A stretch of 7,690 nt of DNA, taken from Methylococcaceae bacterium NSP1-1 (GTDB lineage Bacteria > Pseudomonadota > Gammaproteobacteria > Methylococcales > Methylomonadaceae). Below the pieces are notes generated by a model. That model was given only the letters and a program-made list of their open reading frames with translations, searched no databases and was not told where the DNA came from. Shown here in pieces: positions 5,201 to 7,690 of this stretch. The number at the start of each line of letters is the position of its first letter. Position 1 is the stretch's first letter. The position numbers and the translations under genes are program-made. The stretch is taken from contig NQJG01000039.1 of assembly GCA_002256465.1 (NCBI GenBank), forward strand, positions 1-7,690, given 5' to 3'.

Positions 5201-5902
5201 AACCGGAATATCAGGAATGGTATGACCCGTTAGATCGTCGGTATGCCAGGACTGTGACTGAAAGGCCAGAAAGACGGCAACCCATTGTTCCGGCCAAATT
5301 TCTGCGCCAACACCAATATCTACCTTTTCTATACTTGGAAAATGAAAAAGTAAGCCGCCGTCCTGCCAAACCCCGTCATCCCTAACAAATTCCCCTACGT
5401 TGCCTTGATTCATGTGGATATCATGAATACCATTCCCAGGCTTGAAACCAAAATATTTATCTTTTTTGTCCTTTTCAGGTCCCCATCGTTCCCCGAAAGC
5501 ATAGATTCTTGCCCGTTCGTCACCGATAGCGCGTTGCACATAAGCATCTATTTTTTCGTTGAGATCATTATCGGGCCCCGGAATGTTATGTGGCAAGGGG
5601 CGCAACTGCCTTGGGTCGAAGAGATTGCCGCGTATAAAATCCAGCGCCATTCTGTTCGGGGCACTCTGGAGTGCGGTAAATCCCATGGACAGACTGCCCA
5701 GTCTTTCAAGAATCGGGTGCTGAAAATCATCGATGATAAGATACAAAAGCTCTGATGGCGCCAGATTGGACTTCACGTTTACGGCAATACGGTAGTCTGT
5801 GGTATCGTCGATAAGATGCACTTCATAATGCGGGCTGGATCCTTGCCCAATTATTTTACTGATAGCCTTCCCTTTTAGAACACCATATTGTTTAAGTGGC
5901 AT
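5174..5902 (-). CDS. DUF2278 family protein, truncated by frameshift (lacks its lamin-tail domain)
   Basis: The 242-aa product starts MPLKQYGVLKG, the usual start of DUF2278 (YukJ-like) proteins, whose biochemical role is unknown. Conserved segments visible are YRIAVNVKS near 37-45, DFIRGNLFDP near 88-97, the family hallmark GIHDIHMNQGN at 158-168 (three His/Asp-type polar residues that could be catalytic or metal-binding), GLLFHFP near 183-189 and WVAVFLAFQSQSWHTDD at 207-223. The DUF2278 domain appears complete, so a shortened protein may still be made and stable; some family members consist of this domain alone. Here the frame ends in the 19-bp tandem duplication. The intact gene would span 5902-4839 and encode 344 aa with a C-terminal lamin-tail domain. 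An in-frame TTG at 5914 is rejected because it lies at the Shine-Dalgarno. It lies 129 bp downstream of the GH13 gene on the same strand. Confidence 0.85.
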   Translation of the reverse strand: MPLKQYGVLKGKAISKIIGQGSSPHYEVHLIDDTTDYRIAVNVKSNLAPSELLYLIIDDFQHPILERLGSLSMGFTALQSAPNRMALDFIRGNLFDPRQLRPLPHNIPGPDNDLNEKIDAYVQRAIGDERARIYAFGERWGPEKDKKDKYFGFKPGNGIHDIHMNQGNVGEFVRDDGVWQDGGLLFHFPSIEKVDIGVGAEIWPEQWVAVFLAFQSQSWHTDDLTGHTIPDIPVVTEEASGY

Positions 5903-5905
5903 GAT

Positions 5906-5912
5906 TCCTCCC
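5906..5912 (-). promoter_or_regulatory. Strong ribosome binding site deciding the DUF2278 start
   Basis: GGGAGGA on the minus strand lies 3 nt before the ATG at 5902 (about 5-6 nt from the GGAGG core). It overlaps the alternative in-frame TTG at 5914, which therefore cannot be the real start. Confidence 0.75.
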
Positions 5913-5938
5913 AAGGAATATAGTCGTAGCGAGTTAAG

Positions 5939-5967
5939 TTTTTAATACTGTTTTGTTCAGAATTCAA
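5939..5967 (-). promoter_or_regulatory. Weak candidate promoter before the DUF2278 gene
   Basis: On the minus strand, TTGAAT (5967-5962) and TAAAAA (5944-5939) are 17 bp apart. The match is poor and the surrounding DNA is AT-rich. No terminator is seen between the GH13 stop at 6032 and this point, so read-through from the GH13 gene is an equally plausible source of expression. Confidence 0.2.
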
Positions 5968-6031
5968 GTTCTTTTAATGCCAACAACTAAGAATAAATAG
6001 TCCGACCCCCTCATTTCACTGCTTTAAGGCA

Positions 6032-7690
6032 TCATTGTTTAACGAATACTACAAAACCGTTGGCAGGGATCACCACGTTGAGGTTACCCTGGTAAGAGTG
6101 GATAATGCCCCCCCCATTACCTGCGTTCTGGCCACCATAGACAGCAGCATCGCTGTTGAAAACCTCCTTCCAGCGGGCGTTTGGTATGGCCAGCCAATCC
6201 TTCTGGATTACGTAACCGTAAGCAAAGGCGGTATTGTTGAGGCTTGCGACGATAATGACTTCCTCTTCTCCGCTCCACCGCTTAAAGGCAATAACGCGAT
6301 TGGAATTCGACTGGTGGATGATGTCGATGTTGTCGCTACGAATCGAGCGCAGTCGGCGGCTGAGTGTGATGAGTTCCTGATAAAAGCGAAAGAGCTTTTT
6401 GCCGTTTCCATCCCGTTCACCGAGAATGTCTTCACGATTTAGTACAAAATTATCATAGGTATACTGTTTTTGTGCACCAATCTCTTCGCCCATGAAGAAC
6501 ATGGGTGTCCCGGCGGAGAGCAGGGACAGGCCGAAGCATACGCGAGAGCGTGCCTCCGCCCAGGGACGCGTGTTGTCAAAGAGGAAACCGTTGACAGCTG
6601 TCACCATAGTCCTGGCAGTGCCACCCGCATTACCGGCTTCGTCATGAGATTCGTGGAAGATGACTTGGTCGTTGCGGCTGCCAAATAGAACGCCAGAAAA
6701 TTGATCCATTTTGATCGCCTCATTTCCACCGGATCCCGCTTGTTTCAAGAGCCGCGCTCTGTCACCGGCCATGTCGGAGTCGCCGATCAAACTGTGATAG
6801 AATGCCAACTCCCACTTGGCGTTAAAACCCAAGCCGCCTTGTGCAGGCGATTTCGTCACGGCATCCCAGCCTGTGTGATCCTCAGCAATCAACATCGTTG
6901 TGGGCCGAATCATATGTAGCGTCCGGCTCCACTCACGCAGAAATTTCTGCCCGAAAATATTGGCATTACCGATTGATTGTCCATTCGCATGAAGCACGTT
7001 GTCGCGATGTATCGCCTGAGTCAAGTCCACGCGTAATCCATCGACATGCATTTCCTCAATGAGAAAGGCGGCAGCACTAATAAACTGCTGACGCACATTT
7101 TCCTCCCAAAAGCGTGGAGTAAACCCGGTGGAGCCATTGTCAAGATAGCCACCCGCCGGGAAACTGTAATCAGAAGAACGGCCCTCATACCAGAAATAGA
7201 TATTTTCTTCGGGAATAGTCGAGTCGTATTGCCACTCGGCACGCTCTACATCTGGGGCGAAGTGATTGTAAACGACGTCCTGAATGACGACAATACCTCG
7301 TCTATGACACTCGCGTACAAAATGCCGATACTTGTCACGTCCTCCCGCACTTGATTCGATACAATAATGGTGGCTGTTGCCATAGCCCCACCCGACTTTA
7401 CCGTTAAACTCTGCCAGGGGCAGCAATTCAATTGCATTCACACCAAGGTCAACGAGGTGGTCCAGAAATGATAATGCATCACTCAAATTACCGACACAGT
7501 CTTTGCCAAATCCCAATGAGCCGACATGTAGTTCGTAAATGACGAGATCTTCGATGCGGGTATGTACCGGTAAGCCGGAAGTAAATTCCCTTGCCCAAAA
7601 CTCCTCTGCGGAAATGAGGTCGGGTTGAACTCCAGGAGGAGTGGATTCGAAATCCCGGCGCACTACATCGGGATCAATTATTACACTGCA
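6032..7690 (-). CDS. GH13 alpha-amylase / branching-enzyme-like glycoside hydrolase (5'-partial)
   Basis: Acts on alpha-1,4/1,6-glucans or related maltooligosaccharides. The frame is open to the window edge (552 residues visible), so the true start and a probable N-terminal CBM48-type domain lie outside. The GTG at 7663 is only an in-frame internal codon. Numbering from that codon, the GH13 motifs are YELHVGS at 43-49, DVVYNH at 129-134 (region I), DGLRVD at 208-213 with nucleophile Asp213 (region II), LIAED at 258-262 with acid/base Glu261 (region III) and HESHDE at 337-342 with Asp341 (region IV). All three catalytic carboxylates are present. ESHDE, GGLGFNAKWE after region III, and the C-terminal beta-domain segment VFNSDAAVYGGQNAGN resemble GlgB-type branching enzymes more than trehalohydrolase TreZ, but the exact reaction (branching, hydrolysis or transglycosylation) is unresolved. 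No signal peptide can be assessed. Confidence 0.88.
   Translation of the reverse strand, partial: CSVIIDPDVVRRDFESTPPGVQPDLISAEEFWAREFTSGLPVHTRIEDLVIYELHVGSLGFGKDCVGNLSDALSFLDHLVDLGVNAIELLPLAEFNGKVGWGYGNSHHYCIESSAGGRDKYRHFVRECHRRGIVVIQDVVYNHFAPDVERAEWQYDSTIPEENIYFWYEGRSSDYSFPAGGYLDNGSTGFTPRFWEENVRQQFISAAAFLIEEMHVDGLRVDLTQAIHRDNVLHANGQSIGNANIFGQKFLREWSRTLHMIRPTTMLIAEDHTGWDAVTKSPAQGGLGFNAKWELAFYHSLIGDSDMAGDRARLLKQAGSGGNEAIKMDQFSGVLFGSRNDQVIFHESHDEAGNAGGTARTMVTAVNGFLFDNTRPWAEARSRVCFGLSLLSAGTPMFFMGEEIGAQKQYTYDNFVLNREDILGERDGNGKKLFRFYQELITLSRRLRSIRSDNIDIIHQSNSNRVIAFKRWSGEEEVIIVASLNNTAFAYGYVIQKDWLAIPNARWKEVFNSDAAVYGGQNAGNGGGIIHSYQGNLNVVIPANGFVVFVKQ

Noticed and set aside
5174..5205. Programmed +1 frameshift at the DUF2278/LTD junction, helped by the internal AGGAGG
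   Set aside because: A Shine-Dalgarno-like AGGAGG and an in-frame TGA are present, as at prfB, but the spacing is about 11 nt instead of the short prfB-type gap and the codon before TGA (TAC) is not slippery. The second duplication would still truncate the product. Simple duplication mutations explain everything.
5985..6020. GTCCGACCCC segment as an insertion-element end
   Set aside because: A short C-rich motif follows the GH13 stop, and a similar GTCGGACC occurs near 4330, but there is no inverted-repeat pair, target duplication or transposase fragment to support a mobile element.

Overview
The window (7690 bp, moderate GC, AT-rich intergenic stretches) looks like chromosomal DNA from a proteobacterium. 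The 354-residue MetA with its MPLVAHINLP-type start, the small acidic DUF6763-like protein and the SmbP-type periplasmic protein together suggest a gammaproteobacterium of the methanotroph type (Methylococcales-like), or possibly a nitrifier-like relative. This is an inference from protein flavour only; no rRNA or other taxonomic marker is present. I see no CRISPR array, tRNA, rRNA or complete mobile element.

Layout. (A) 147-3843, minus strand: a compact gene run, read from 3843 downwards. It encodes a very acidic 98-aa protein, a P-loop kinase-like ATPase, homoserine O-acyltransferase MetA, guanine deaminase GuaD (its ATG directly abuts the metA stop) and, after a 63-bp gap, a glycerophosphodiester phosphodiesterase. 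The first four are almost certainly co-transcribed. (B) 3844-4431: a 588-bp intergenic region with no recognisable gene. It must hold the divergent promoters and contains an 11-bp-arm perfect inverted repeat (4071-4095) and a more GC-rich island of unknown nature (about 4140-4270). (C) 4432-4776, plus strand: a secreted small metal-binding protein (SmbP family) followed by a strong hairpin terminator. (D) 4839-5902, minus strand: a DUF2278 gene that should carry a C-terminal lamin-tail domain but is broken by two short tandem duplications. (E) 6032-7690, minus strand: a GH13 alpha-amylase/branching-enzyme-like glycoside hydrolase running off the right edge.

How the genes fit together: MetA commits homoserine to methionine synthesis, GuaD salvages or degrades guanine, and the phosphodiesterase releases glycerol-3-phosphate from phospholipid head groups. 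These are housekeeping or salvage functions with no evident shared pathway. The functions of the two leading genes (acidic protein and P-loop protein) are unknown, and they are the most plausible place for undescribed biology here. The most concrete anomaly is the DUF2278/lamin-tail gene. Removing one copy of a 19-bp tandem repeat and one copy of a 10-bp tandem repeat restores a single 344-aa reading frame with a canonical C-terminus.
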